Shown here: piece by piece, positions 56,297 to 64,000 of the stretch
Layout: each line of letters opens with the position of its first letter
How positions within the stretch are numbered: position 1 is the stretch's first letter
Origin: a virus
Virus record (IMG/VR): IMGVR_UViG_3300035703_000046
Span: 27,315 to 91,314 of that record
Direction: 5' to 3' (one strand)
DNA: 64,000 nucleotides
Notes under the pieces: model-generated
The model's input: only the letters and a program-made list of their open reading frames with translations
Database searches by the model: none
What the model was told of the DNA's origin: nothing
Made by a program: the position numbers and the translations under genes

Positions 56297-57184
56297 TTAA
56301 ATTAGAGGCAAGCAATGAGGAGAAAAATAAATTCTTTCTCTTGATGAGTTTTCTTTCCCTCTAGAATCTCCTAAATTAGACATTCCATTAGATTTCCACG
56401 AATAAACTTGCCAGTCTGAAGGAAAATCAAATGAGCCTTCGTACCCACATACGATTACTCTCATTTTAGGATCGTTTCCATGTTGGACAGCCCACTCGCA
56501 CACTTCTTTAAATACATTATTTTCTTGAAGGTAAACTTTATCTCTGTTCTTAAAATCATAAGGAGGATCTAAAAAAACACCGGTAATATCTTCCTTTGCT
56601 AAGGATTTATTCTTGTAAGTAATAGATGGAGTAATGATTCTCTTCCAGTCTCCGCAAGCAATTCTAACTTTTCTAGTTCTTTGTTGAAGGTCTTTAAATA
56701 AATCAGTAATAGATTTAGAAAGATGTATACCGCTGCCAGCACCCGCCAACAATGGGAGTGCATTCAATCCTTTACTCTGAAGCCAATTACTACCTATAGA
56801 GGCGCAAATTCCCCAAATCCACCATCCTGCAATTTTTAAATCATAAAAATCAGGATCTAAAGTAATTTTGTTCGAAAAATCGGTAGTAGATTGAGATACT
56901 AGCCATTTATGACGGGCGTGCAAATCAGCTTCAGTAACTGGATAGTCTGCAAATTTGGCTACTCCATCTGGATCTGAGGAAACTGCCCTCCAAAAATTAA
57001 CAATAAAATGATCTATGTCATTAATTGTCTCCATTTTGGGAATGTTAGGATTTGCTAATAAAACAGCTAAAGATCCGGCAAATGGCTCGATATAATTATC
57101 AATATTACCAAATCCTTTCCAGATAATATTTGCAACTCTAGATTTTCCTCCAAAATATTTATATGGAGGTTTTAATTGGTTCAT
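56297..57184 (-). CDS. dam: Dam-type (D12 class) N6-adenine DNA methyltransferase
   Basis: 295 residues. PPYKYFGGKSRVANIIW gives the SAM-binding start, NYIEPFAGSLAVLL the FxG motif, INDIDHFIVNFWRAV the usual D12 block, and GVFLDPPYDFKNRDKVY the catalytic DPPY. It methylates N6 of adenine, typically in a short target like GATC, protecting phage DNA or adjusting host regulators. No restriction partner is nearby. It is followed downstream by the promoter and secreted protein genes, and transcribed away from the 789-residue coiled-coil gene. Confidence 0.92.
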   Translation of the reverse strand: MNQLKPPYKYFGGKSRVANIIWKGFGNIDNYIEPFAGSLAVLLANPNIPKMETINDIDHFIVNFWRAVSSDPDGVAKFADYPVTEADLHARHKWLVSQSTTDFSNKITLDPDFYDLKIAGWWIWGICASIGSNWLQSKGLNALPLLAGAGSGIHLSKSITDLFKDLQQRTRKVRIACGDWKRIITPSITYKNKSLAKEDITGVFLDPPYDFKNRDKVYLQENNVFKEVCEWAVQHGNDPKMRVIVCGYEGSFDFPSDWQVYSWKSNGMSNLGDSRGKENSSRERIYFSPHCLPLI

Positions 57185-57267
57185 AGTTTACTCATTTAGT
57201 TTTAAAATTCATGTTTCAATATATTGACATTAAAATATAACTCTGACAGAACAAAAGTGGCAATCTT

Positions 57268-59637
57268 ATGAAAAATATAAATAAAATATTAAAAGTTAGC
57301 GAAGAACTATATAAAAAATCATTATGGTCTTATTTCTTTTATAAGAAAGCTGCTAGAGTTGTAGAATACGTGCCATCATCTTCGGGTGGTCAATCTATGG
57401 GTTATTATTCAGGCGGTTATGACGAAGATGAAGAGTCTCTTCAAAAATATTCATATTATGAAAATAATCCACAATCTATTTTAGATAATGGAGCAAAAGA
57501 ATTATTAAAAGACTTATCTCCAAGTGAATTTAAAAATAAATTAAATGAACTAGTTAATAGTTTTAAAACTTGTGCAAATCTTTTTGAACAAGAAGATAGA
57601 AAAGATAAACTTTCTAGCATAGACACAGGAAAGATTAGGAAAGAAAGCAATAAATTTTTTGAAAATTATGAAAAAGTTATTGCTGATAACTATCATACAA
57701 ACGCCCTTATTCAAGGCTGGAAAGAAAATGTAGATGCGGGCGAAGCTGGTAGGGTTATTAAAGATATGTATGAGTTTGTTGAAATAAAATCTCGCTCATA
57801 TGTATCTACTCTTTTCTCCGATCTTATTGAAGAATATGAAGAGTCAATTTCTTCTGGAGAAGACCCTGGCGAAATCGAAGACAGTATTGGAGAAATATTT
57901 GAATCAAAATCAGAAGAGCAAGAGGCTCAGGCAGAACAAAAAACAGAAGGCTTATTAAATAGAAGAAGAGAATCTTCAAAAGAAAGCAAGAAAAAATATT
58001 TAAAAAAAATAAAAGAATATAGACCTTTAACTTCAGATGAAAAATCTAAGCTTCAATCCATGATGGAGGAAATTCAAAAAAATCCTCAAGCCAAACTTAA
58101 CATTATTAAAAGATATAAAGATGAGGCAGAAGCCAAAAATCAACTCTTTATAATGAAAGATTATCATCAATCTTATCTTAATCTTTTAGCACAACAGCGA
58201 GCTTCAAAAAAGAATAGAATTGAAAAATTAAAGAGAGAAGCTTTAGAAGGAAATGAAGCCTCTATTCAAGAATTAGCGGAATTTAAAAGAAAACACTTAG
58301 AATCTAACAAAGATTATTTTAACTGGGAAAAATTATTTAAAGATCTTGGAGATTATATTTTAAATAATTTAGGTATAAATCTTAAAGATGTTTTAGATTC
58401 TTTGGGTGGCATTTCCGGAAAATATAGCATAGATAAACAAATTGAAGGCTTAAAAAATATAAAAAATATTTTAGAAAGTATTCCAAAAGAAAGTGCTGGC
58501 GATGAACGCATTAAAACATTTGAATTAGTTATTAATTTAATTGAAGACATTCAGTTAAGACAAATTCTTAGAAAACAAATCTTAAGCAAAGAAGTAGAAG
58601 AAAGAAGAAGTCATTTAAATATTTCAGAAGAAGAAAAAGGAGCACCCAGAAAATATCCAGGAATGAGATTACCAGGATACGTTCAAGGACTAGAACATGA
58701 TTTGAGCAAGTCCAGATTTGATGTAAAAGAATCTGTAGAAGGCGCGTTAATTAAATTAATTTCTGAAAAAATTACAGATCCTTCTTTTATTTCTACCAGA
58801 GAAAAAGTCAGTTTACTAGAAGGTAAAAAATTAACAGCCATAGAGAAAAAACAAAAAAATATTTTAATTAAATTAATGGAAGAAAATATTAGACAAAATC
58901 CAGAATTTATAAAATATAAAAAATTAATAGAAAATATTACAAAACCAATACAAATTAAGAAAATAGAAGAAAATTTAAAAAATGCAAATTTGCTTTTTAA
59001 AGAATCTATTAAAGCCTTAAAAGATGAAATTAATAAAGATATATTATTAAATAATGAAGAAAAAATAAATGAAATATGTAAAACTTTAAAAATTGATATT
59101 AATTTTAGTTTAAATAAGAAAAAAGAAGAAATTAATAGACAAATTAATTTATTAGAAGGTTTTATCGATCAAGAGTCTGCGGTAGAGACAACCTTATTAC
59201 TTAATCTTAAAAAATTAAAGGAAGAATTAAAAAATAAAATTAAAGAAGAAGCTAAATCTTATGATCCTATAAAAGATATTGCACGATCAACTATAGCATA
59301 TAAAAATTATGCAAAATTTGTAATAAAAATTAAATCAATATATAGTTTAGAAGAAAAAATTGAAGAATCTAAAAATTTAGATCAAAAAGAAAAAAATAAA
59401 ATTGAAGAAATTATAGATATGGGCTCTAAAATATTAAAAATATATGGGTCAATGAAATATTTTCAAAGCGCAGAAAGCTCAAGTAGAAAAACTCAATTTT
59501 ATAAAATGAATACGACAATTGATATATTGTTAAAATATTTAAGAGGATTTTTAGATGATCAAATTGTTATTCTGTCACCTGAAGAAATAGAAGCATCATT
59601 TTCTGCTATGGGATACGAAAAAGCTAAAAAAAGATAA
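57268..59637 (+). CDS. Very long coiled-coil protein (789 residues)
   Basis: The largest plus-strand gene. The first 60 residues (WSYFFYKKAARVVEYVPSSS, then GGQSMGYYSGGYDEDEES) are distinctive: aromatic, then Gly/Tyr-rich and acidic. The rest is overwhelmingly Lys, Glu, Ile, Leu and Asn in coiled-coil patterns, with short breaks (about 390-410, 450-490). No catalytic motif is recognised. Upstream TTTCAA / TATAAC (16 bases apart) is a possible promoter. It might be a structural, scaffold or nucleus-like organising protein. The 62-residue gene after it (10 bases) is co-transcribed. Confidence 0.75.
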   Translation: MKNINKILKVSEELYKKSLWSYFFYKKAARVVEYVPSSSGGQSMGYYSGGYDEDEESLQKYSYYENNPQSILDNGAKELLKDLSPSEFKNKLNELVNSFKTCANLFEQEDRKDKLSSIDTGKIRKESNKFFENYEKVIADNYHTNALIQGWKENVDAGEAGRVIKDMYEFVEIKSRSYVSTLFSDLIEEYEESISSGEDPGEIEDSIGEIFESKSEEQEAQAEQKTEGLLNRRRESSKESKKKYLKKIKEYRPLTSDEKSKLQSMMEEIQKNPQAKLNIIKRYKDEAEAKNQLFIMKDYHQSYLNLLAQQRASKKNRIEKLKREALEGNEASIQELAEFKRKHLESNKDYFNWEKLFKDLGDYILNNLGINLKDVLDSLGGISGKYSIDKQIEGLKNIKNILESIPKESAGDERIKTFELVINLIEDIQLRQILRKQILSKEVEERRSHLNISEEEKGAPRKYPGMRLPGYVQGLEHDLSKSRFDVKESVEGALIKLISEKITDPSFISTREKVSLLEGKKLTAIEKKQKNILIKLMEENIRQNPEFIKYKKLIENITKPIQIKKIEENLKNANLLFKESIKALKDEINKDILLNNEEKINEICKTLKIDINFSLNKKKEEINRQINLLEGFIDQESAVETTLLLNLKKLKEELKNKIKEEAKSYDPIKDIARSTIAYKNYAKFVIKIKSIYSLEEKIEESKNLDQKEKNKIEEIIDMGSKILKIYGSMKYFQSAESSSRKTQFYKMNTTIDILLKYLRGFLDDQIVILSPEEIEASFSAMGYEKAKKR

Positions 59638-59647
59638 TTAGGATTAT

Positions 59648-59836
59648 ATGAAAAATAAAAAAATAGTAAAAAAATCATTTAAAACTGAATTTCAATTTCA
59701 GCAAGAAATGTTTTCTCAAGAAGAACAAGATATGATTAATAAAATGCTACAAGAATTAGCATCTGAAATAGCTGAAGAGCTAACTGAAGAAATGTTCGCA
59801 GATCTTACAGATGAAGAGAAAAAACTTTTAGAATAA
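59648..59836 (+). CDS. Small acidic helical protein
   Basis: 62 residues, basic start (KNKKIVKKSFKTEFQFQQEM) then strongly acidic, helical end (MLQELASEIAEELTEEMFAD, LTDEEKKLLE). TAGGA lies before the ATG. It is the partner gene of the 789-residue coiled-coil gene and ends just before the shared terminator at 59861-59894. The function is unknown; it could bind the basic regions of the larger protein. Confidence 0.65.
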   Translation: MKNKKIVKKSFKTEFQFQQEMFSQEEQDMINKMLQELASEIAEELTEEMFADLTDEEKKLLE

Positions 59837-59860
59837 AATAATTATTAATTTAAAAAAATG

Positions 59861-59894
59861 AAAAGTCGGATCTTAATATTAAGATCCGACTTTT
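59861..59894. terminator. Bidirectional terminator between the coiled-coil operon and rIIB
   Basis: AAAAGTCGGATCTTAA and TTAAGATCCGACTTTT form a perfect 16-bp stem around TA, with A/T ends on both sides. Leftward (rIIB) and rightward (coiled-coil pair) transcripts converge here, so it serves both. Confidence 0.92.
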
Positions 59895-59920
59895 CTTTTA
59901 AAAGAATTATTTTTTAAACT

Positions 59921-60793
59921 TCAATCACAATCGCAGTCGTCAGAATCTCCATATTCGCAATCTTCGCAATCTTCGCAATCGTGTTCTGACCACTCCTCAT
60001 ATTCTTCTGTATCCATGTCTCCAGAACCATAAAATCCATAATCATGAGAATAACAAGGCTCTTTGAATTCATAATCGCACACTCCAAGAACCTTATATTC
60101 GCAAACACGCATCTTTTGATTATTATAGTCTCTTGGCACGGCTACCACATCCTTAGGATTTACTTCCACGTAAAGCAGCTTATCTGTAGCGCTATTGCTA
60201 CTCCCAAAGTGATTACAAGCATAATCAAAGGCAGCTACATGCAAACCATTTGAACAAGTACGCTCAGAATCTTCGTCAACTTCATTGCGAGCCATGGAAA
60301 CTGTAACACCTACAGAATTATCGAAGGTTCCCGAATGAATGTCTTTAAAGTCTTCCTTTACACGCTTATAAGCAATAAAATTACCATTATCAGAAAGTGT
60401 AAACTGATTTGCGTTTAGAAATACAAAAAGCTCTTTAACTGAACGATAAGATGGATTTTGCTGAAGCTTCTTGGCAAAAGCAACCCATGGCTGGTAAGGC
60501 AGTTTCTTGTAATAGAAATCAAGAATATGCTTACCAAGATCAACTGGTACTTGCCACCAAGAATCATTATCAAGCTTAACAAACAGGGAGCCATTTCGCT
60601 CTTCCATCTCACCTTCAGTGATAACTTTTACAGTAGTCTTGCGGTCAAGGGCGTCAACCACTTTTTCCCAGTTATCTTCTTTAATGGCATCGATAACAAA
60701 TTCAAATGATGGATGTTCTCGCAAAACGGTATATGGCATACCATTTCGAACTAGGGTTACAGAATTATTTGTAATTGTATACGGCATCTTCAT
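59921..60793 (-). CDS. rIIB: rIIB-like protein
   Basis: 290 residues. NGMPYTVLREHPSFEFVIDA, then KELFVFLNANQFTLSDNGNF with IAYKRVKEDFKDIHSGTFDN and SNGLHVAAFDYACNHFGSS, match the rIIB protein of T4-type and other large phages. RVCEYKVLGVCDYEF follows, and an acidic Cys-rich tail (SEHDCEDCEDCEYGDSDDCD) ends it. rIIA/rIIB pairs affect host lysis timing and resist exclusion by other prophages; the exact mechanism is unclear. It has a promoter at 60831-60859, downstream of rIIA. AAGGAG supports the start. The tail is longer and more Cys/Asp-rich than expected. Confidence 0.88.
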   Translation of the reverse strand: MKMPYTITNNSVTLVRNGMPYTVLREHPSFEFVIDAIKEDNWEKVVDALDRKTTVKVITEGEMEERNGSLFVKLDNDSWWQVPVDLGKHILDFYYKKLPYQPWVAFAKKLQQNPSYRSVKELFVFLNANQFTLSDNGNFIAYKRVKEDFKDIHSGTFDNSVGVTVSMARNEVDEDSERTCSNGLHVAAFDYACNHFGSSNSATDKLLYVEVNPKDVVAVPRDYNNQKMRVCEYKVLGVCDYEFKEPCYSHDYGFYGSGDMDTEEYEEWSEHDCEDCEDCEYGDSDDCDCD

Positions 60794-60830
60794 AAAAAAA
60801 ACTCCTTAATTATTTTCTCAGGTTAATAGA

Positions 60831-60859
60831 ATTATAATGCTAGAAAATTAACCCGTCAA
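60831..60859 (-). promoter_or_regulatory. Consensus sigma70 promoter for rIIB
   Basis: Minus strand: TTGACG (60859-60854), 17-base spacer, TATAAT (60836-60831). This is one base from the consensus. The -35 overlaps the rIIA stop codon. The leader of about 30 bases contains AAGGAG before the rIIB ATG. Confidence 0.85.
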
Positions 60860-63036
60860 GCGCACATACTTACACCCACGCATGAGTGCGAGGAATTGTT
60901 AAACTTGTCCATCATTTCTACATAAGAATTTACTTTTTCAAAGTCAGAAGAATCAGTATTATAATAAGAAATTGGGAAAAACTTAATCATAGGATACTGG
61001 CGAATAAGGTTTTCAAAAAACTTATCGTAATCATATTCAAATGATTTAATCAAAGATGTAGAATCATAATATGAATAGTCATTCAGATGCTTTGCCAAGA
61101 TTGACATTGAAGAATGATTCCAAACAGCAGAGTATTTGCTTTGTGCGGCTTTACACTTCCTTAGATAAGTTCCAATAAGATTATCGCTAGCTAGATGCTT
61201 TGAGAAAATTTCCAATAGACGAGAGAACTTACTGTTAGAAATTTTTTCATAAACAGCCATGGACTCCAAATAATCTTGCAGAGAATTTAGACCGAAATGA
61301 GCTTTATACTCATCAAACTTTTGATTAACTGCAACATTGAGATGAGTCCAATTACTTGGAACCTTGTCCGTTTTTGATGAGGCAACTCCATAAATCTTTA
61401 CGCCGAGAGCGTTTTGAAGATCTCGAAGATAAGACATGGTTTGAGAACTTACATTGATCGGCTTGTTAGCTTTTAGATCGTAGAAGAAATATACAATATC
61501 TTCAGAAGGAGATACTTCTACCAATGAACGACCATGATCTGCCCGTGATGAAGAATGATCAAATTTATAAACAAAAAGATTCTTCTTATCAGAAAGAGAC
61601 TTACGATTCGTGTAACGGATTGCTTTGTCCGGTGTGATTTCTGAAACTTTTGCATAGCAGATCTCCTGTGCAAACCAAAGATATTTATGCTCTGCAATTG
61701 ATTCCTTGCTATCTCCGATAGTCATAATAACTACATGATTAAGACCACTGGAATCAGAAAGCAATTTGATTGCGTATTTTTTAAGATCAGAAGAAGCTAA
61801 ATCGTTAAACACAATAGTAGCATCTCCACGGCTTAGAATATTTGCAAAGTCTGCGTCAGCGCTTGGATTCTTATAATTTACTGTCTTGGTCTTAATATCT
61901 TTAAATCCATTTGCCAGCGTAACCTTAGAATACCAAGTTAGCCTTGCCTCAGACCCAAACATCGAAATCTTTGGATTGCGATAAACGGGATTTGAATCAT
62001 AATTTACTGCATCAATAATTTTGGATAGCTCAGGAACAGCATCCAAAGCAGTATTGTACTTGATAAAAGCATCTCGATAAGTTAGCTCATTTGCAATCTG
62101 CTCAGAAATTCTAGAATTGATCTCGTCAATGATCGAATCAAGCTTGTCTCGAATTGCCTTGATAGTCCGGGCGTCATAATGCAAAGAATCACGAGAAGCT
62201 GCCAGGCTAAGATCGGAATTATTGAAATGAATTCGAACACACGAATAGCTAAAGAAATTCCTAGCAGGGTGGGAATCAAAATGATTATGAATGTCAATGG
62301 CATAAGGAATACCGCCCATAATAGCATGGGTGCCACGGAAATCATAATCTGTATTACGAGCCAGGTGCCAATCATTACCAGAAAAGACAGTCTTTTCATT
62401 GGAGTACGTGATACTGCACTCTTCTCCGCCCTTAAAGACAGTGGGTCGAACCTTCCAAAACTCCGTCACAAAACGAAGCTTCTCAAGAAAACGCTCTGGA
62501 TCATACTTCTTTACAGGAATAATAATAGTTGTTCCATTAGGCTGATCGGTATCTGCTTCATAAAGGCAGGAAATCTTGCCTCGGCGAGACTCATCAATGT
62601 AAGAAGTATAGGTACGAATTTTACCATCAACAACCGAAGTGATAGTAAAAGAATCGGAATAGGCAAATGCGCTCTTGCTTCCGATACCAAAATAACCTAC
62701 CTGGTCATCAGAATCTCGCTTAGTAGAAGAGGCGTAATTGCAAAAAATCTTTTCAATACGCTCAGGGGAAAGACCGGGACCAAAATCCTGAACCTTAAAG
62801 TACATATCATCATAGGACGGAAGATGTACAATAACCGGAATATCAGACTTTCCAACTTCAACATGGGCATCCCGAGCATTGGTAACATACTCACGAACCA
62901 CGGCAAGAATAGGATCCTTGTAGAGCTTGTTCCGGAGAATCTCCAAAACAAGACCCACGTCACCAATGCCATACTGATGATCCTTAAGAGAACCATCAGT
63001 ATGCGTCTGAACCTTCTGAACAATCAACTTCGACAT
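60856..63036 (-). CDS. rIIA: rIIA-like GHKL ATPase protein
   Basis: 726 residues, like T4 rIIA (725). The N-terminal GHKL domain has VVREYVTNARDAHVEV (N-box, Asn53), VQDFGPGLSPERI (G1) and GYFGIGSKSAFAYSDSF (G2). The middle and C-terminal parts (for example NDLASSDLKKYAIKLLSDSS) are less conserved. The protein pairs with rIIB; in T4 they help exclude superinfecting phages and prevent abortive systems. Expression is likely strong: less AT-biased codons, a promoter at 63087-63114 and a 5' hairpin (63058-63080) before the SD-like AGAGAG. The stop overlaps the rIIB promoter. Confidence 0.9.
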   Translation of the reverse strand: MSKLIVQKVQTHTDGSLKDHQYGIGDVGLVLEILRNKLYKDPILAVVREYVTNARDAHVEVGKSDIPVIVHLPSYDDMYFKVQDFGPGLSPERIEKIFCNYASSTKRDSDDQVGYFGIGSKSAFAYSDSFTITSVVDGKIRTYTSYIDESRRGKISCLYEADTDQPNGTTIIIPVKKYDPERFLEKLRFVTEFWKVRPTVFKGGEECSITYSNEKTVFSGNDWHLARNTDYDFRGTHAIMGGIPYAIDIHNHFDSHPARNFFSYSCVRIHFNNSDLSLAASRDSLHYDARTIKAIRDKLDSIIDEINSRISEQIANELTYRDAFIKYNTALDAVPELSKIIDAVNYDSNPVYRNPKISMFGSEARLTWYSKVTLANGFKDIKTKTVNYKNPSADADFANILSRGDATIVFNDLASSDLKKYAIKLLSDSSGLNHVVIMTIGDSKESIAEHKYLWFAQEICYAKVSEITPDKAIRYTNRKSLSDKKNLFVYKFDHSSSRADHGRSLVEVSPSEDIVYFFYDLKANKPINVSSQTMSYLRDLQNALGVKIYGVASSKTDKVPSNWTHLNVAVNQKFDEYKAHFGLNSLQDYLESMAVYEKISNSKFSRLLEIFSKHLASDNLIGTYLRKCKAAQSKYSAVWNHSSMSILAKHLNDYSYYDSTSLIKSFEYDYDKFFENLIRQYPMIKFFPISYYNTDSSDFEKVNSYVEMMDKFNNSSHSCVGVSMCA

Positions 63037-63057
63037 ATCACTCTCTTTACGTCAATA

Positions 63058-63080
63058 CATCTGATGACCGCCATCAGATG
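63058..63080 (-). promoter_or_regulatory. 5'-end hairpin in the rIIA leader
   Basis: CATCTGATG (63058-63066) and CATCAGATG (63072-63080) form a 9-bp stem with a 5-nt loop. The predicted transcription start from the 63087-63092 -10 box is near 63080, so the mRNA would begin with this hairpin, an arrangement that protects 5' ends in some bacterial and phage mRNAs. Confidence 0.65.
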
Positions 63081-63086
63081 CACTCC

Positions 63087-63114
63087 AACATAACCCGCCA
63101 AGTTTGCATGTCAA
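63087..63114 (-). promoter_or_regulatory. Sigma70-type promoter for rIIA
   Basis: Minus strand: TTGACA (63114-63109), 16-base spacer, TATGTT (63092-63087). A 7-bp inverted repeat (CTCCAAC at 63083-63089 and GTTGGAG at 63125-63131) brackets the promoter and may be an operator. Confidence 0.7.
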
Positions 63115-63145
63115 GCGCAGCTACGTTGGAGCTTTAATCAATCGA

Positions 63146-64000
63146 TCAAATTTCGTATGGAGATTCGGAGAAGATAATATTTTTAATAGAATTACACCCA
63201 GCGGATTTTAAATCATGAACAATAAATTCTTTTAAAGAATTTTCATTTTTAAATTCAAAAACTTCTCCATCTTTAATTAGTGAAAAAATATTTAATTTTC
63301 TAAATATATCTATTTTAGAAATAATTAAATCAGTAACATCATTAATTTTTAATGAATAAATTAATTTATCCATATCAAGCCAATTTACTTGGCGCTTTCT
63401 TCCCGTAGTAGACCCATATTCGGAACCAGCTTCTGCAATTAAATCAAATCTAGGATCTTTGCCTTGAAATTCTTTTTTTCCTACATAAGTAGAATAAATT
63501 TTAATTGCACCGTAAATTCTACTTATAGAACTAATAGGAACTCCATTCAAAGGAACCGCTGCCAAAGAACAGTGAGTACTAGTTACATAAGGATACTCGC
63601 CAAAGTTAACATCTAAATAAAATCCCTGAGCACCTTCGCCTAAAATAGATACTTCTTTTTTATTTTGAATAATTTGAGGAAAATCTACAACAAAAGGCTT
63701 TAACTCGCTAACATTTTGTACCTGAACGCTAGTTCGAGCGTATTTATCACGAGAGGCTGGTCCAACGCCTCTTTTAGTAGATCCAATTGTTGTATCTTTA
63801 GAATCTTCGGCAATGTGATTATCAGTAATGATACAAGTGTTTACATCAATTTTAACTAAAGACTTAATATCAATCTTTTTAAGATCGTCATGCTTATTGA
63901 ACTGAGATTGAAGAACTTCAATTTCATTAAAAAACGTTTCGGGATGAATCAAACAGTTCCTACCAATAACAGAAGGGACATTAAAAAATATTCCAGCCGG
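63146..64000 (-). CDS. Adenylosuccinate synthetase family protein (PurA/PurZ), N-terminus beyond window
   Basis: About 285 residues are visible. Translation continues in frame through base 64000 with PAGIFFNVPSVIGRNCLIHP, so the gene is cut by the edge and a TTG at 63952 is not the start. TIGSTKRGVGPASRDKYAR (usual GTTGRGIGPAYEDK), LGEGAQGFYLDVNFGEYPYV, STYVGKKEF, YGSTTGRKRQVNWLDMDKL and SKIDIFRKLNIF match the family. From the visible part a total near 345 residues is inferred, shorter than E. coli PurA (432) and close to phage PurZ. The GST in place of GTT and the shortened C-terminus suggest PurZ, which makes the precursor of 2-aminoadenine, but the diagnostic N-terminal loop is not in the window. 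Confidence 0.82.
   Translation of the reverse strand, partial: PAGIFFNVPSVIGRNCLIHPETFFNEIEVLQSQFNKHDDLKKIDIKSLVKIDVNTCIITDNHIAEDSKDTTIGSTKRGVGPASRDKYARTSVQVQNVSELKPFVVDFPQIIQNKKEVSILGEGAQGFYLDVNFGEYPYVTSTHCSLAAVPLNGVPISSISRIYGAIKIYSTYVGKKEFQGKDPRFDLIAEAGSEYGSTTGRKRQVNWLDMDKLIYSLKINDVTDLIISKIDIFRKLNIFSLIKDGEVFEFKNENSLKEFIVHDLKSAGCNSIKNIIFSESPYEI

Noticed and set aside
62179-63093. 304-codon open frame on the plus strand opposite rIIA
   Set aside because: It is antisense to a clear GHKL/rIIA gene, has no recognised motif, and results from the codon bias of rIIA leaving few stops on the other strand.
63950-63952. TTG as start of the PurA/PurZ-like gene
   Set aside because: The frame continues upstream through the window edge with sequence typical of the family, so the gene begins beyond base 64000.
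63146-64000. A confident 2-aminoadenine genome system
   Set aside because: The diagnostic N-terminal loop of PurZ and genes for DatZ, MazZ or DpoZ are not in the window.
1-64000. Insertion sequences or transposons
   Set aside because: No transposase-like protein and no terminal inverted repeats with target duplications were seen.

Overview
This window is best read as part of a large, AT-rich tailed-phage genome (a jumbo or huge phage). It has T4-type phage genes: rIIA and rIIB homologues, a gp46/gp47-type SbcC/SbcD pair, a gp32-like single-strand binding protein, a RecA/UvsX-like recombinase and a gp1-like nucleotide kinase. These sit beside many genes phages take from cells: a C-family DNA polymerase with a PHP domain, split DnaG pieces, topoisomerase I, trigger factor, IF-3, peptide deformylase, bS21, ClpP, DksA, DnaJ, a Dps-like protein, a CCA-adding enzyme, a Thg1-like enzyme and one tRNA. 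Genes are densely packed, mostly on the minus strand, often with overlapping stop/start codons and clear AAGGAG-type ribosome sites. The genetic code looks standard. The host cannot be named. A DUF4388-Roadblock protein at 54 kb is a type I associate with Myxococcota, Bdellovibrionota and related groups, which is only a weak hint.

Layout. 1-0.4 kb: N-terminal part of a CCA-adding enzyme. 0.4-5.8 kb: four unrecognised, possibly virion-related proteins. 5.8-25 kb: the replication and recombination block (HTH protein, TOPRIM primase core, zinc-ribbon protein, DnaJ, RuvC, SSB, RecA, Pol III alpha, trigger factor, Cas4/RecB-like nuclease, dNMP kinase, SbcC, SbcD, primase zinc-finger protein). 25-35.5 kb: small proteins, then peptide deformylase, IF-3, dUTPase, HNH nuclease, MT-A70 methylase, bS21 and topoisomerase I. 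35.5-45 kb: two PPP-type phosphatases, DUF192, ClpP, DksA-like and HU-like proteins, and a plus-strand Dps-like gene. 45-54 kb: Thg1-like enzyme, nucleotide-rhamnose epimerase/reductase-like protein, SF1 helicase, HAD phosphatase, P-loop kinase-like protein and NUDIX hydrolase. 54-60 kb: DUF4388-Roadblock protein, tRNA-Thr, HEAT-like protein, two tandem secreted HEYGH proteins, a Dam-type methylase and a 789-residue coiled-coil protein. 60-64 kb: rIIB, rIIA and a truncated adenylosuccinate-synthetase (PurA/PurZ) homologue.

How the genes fit together. The phage carries most of its own replication and recombination kit and modifies adenines with two methylases. It also brings tools acting on host translation (IF-3, bS21, deformylase, trigger factor, tRNA plus tRNA-end enzymes), proteolysis (ClpP) and transcription (DksA-like, HTH protein). 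Primase is split into a zinc-binding protein and a TOPRIM core encoded about 17 kb apart. The six plus-strand genes are scattered singly or as a pair among the leftward operons and look like separately expressed cargo. Good sigma70-type promoters can be read before rIIA, rIIB, the helicase, a secreted HEYGH protein and one small gene. Major capsid, portal, terminase and tail genes are not recognisable here.
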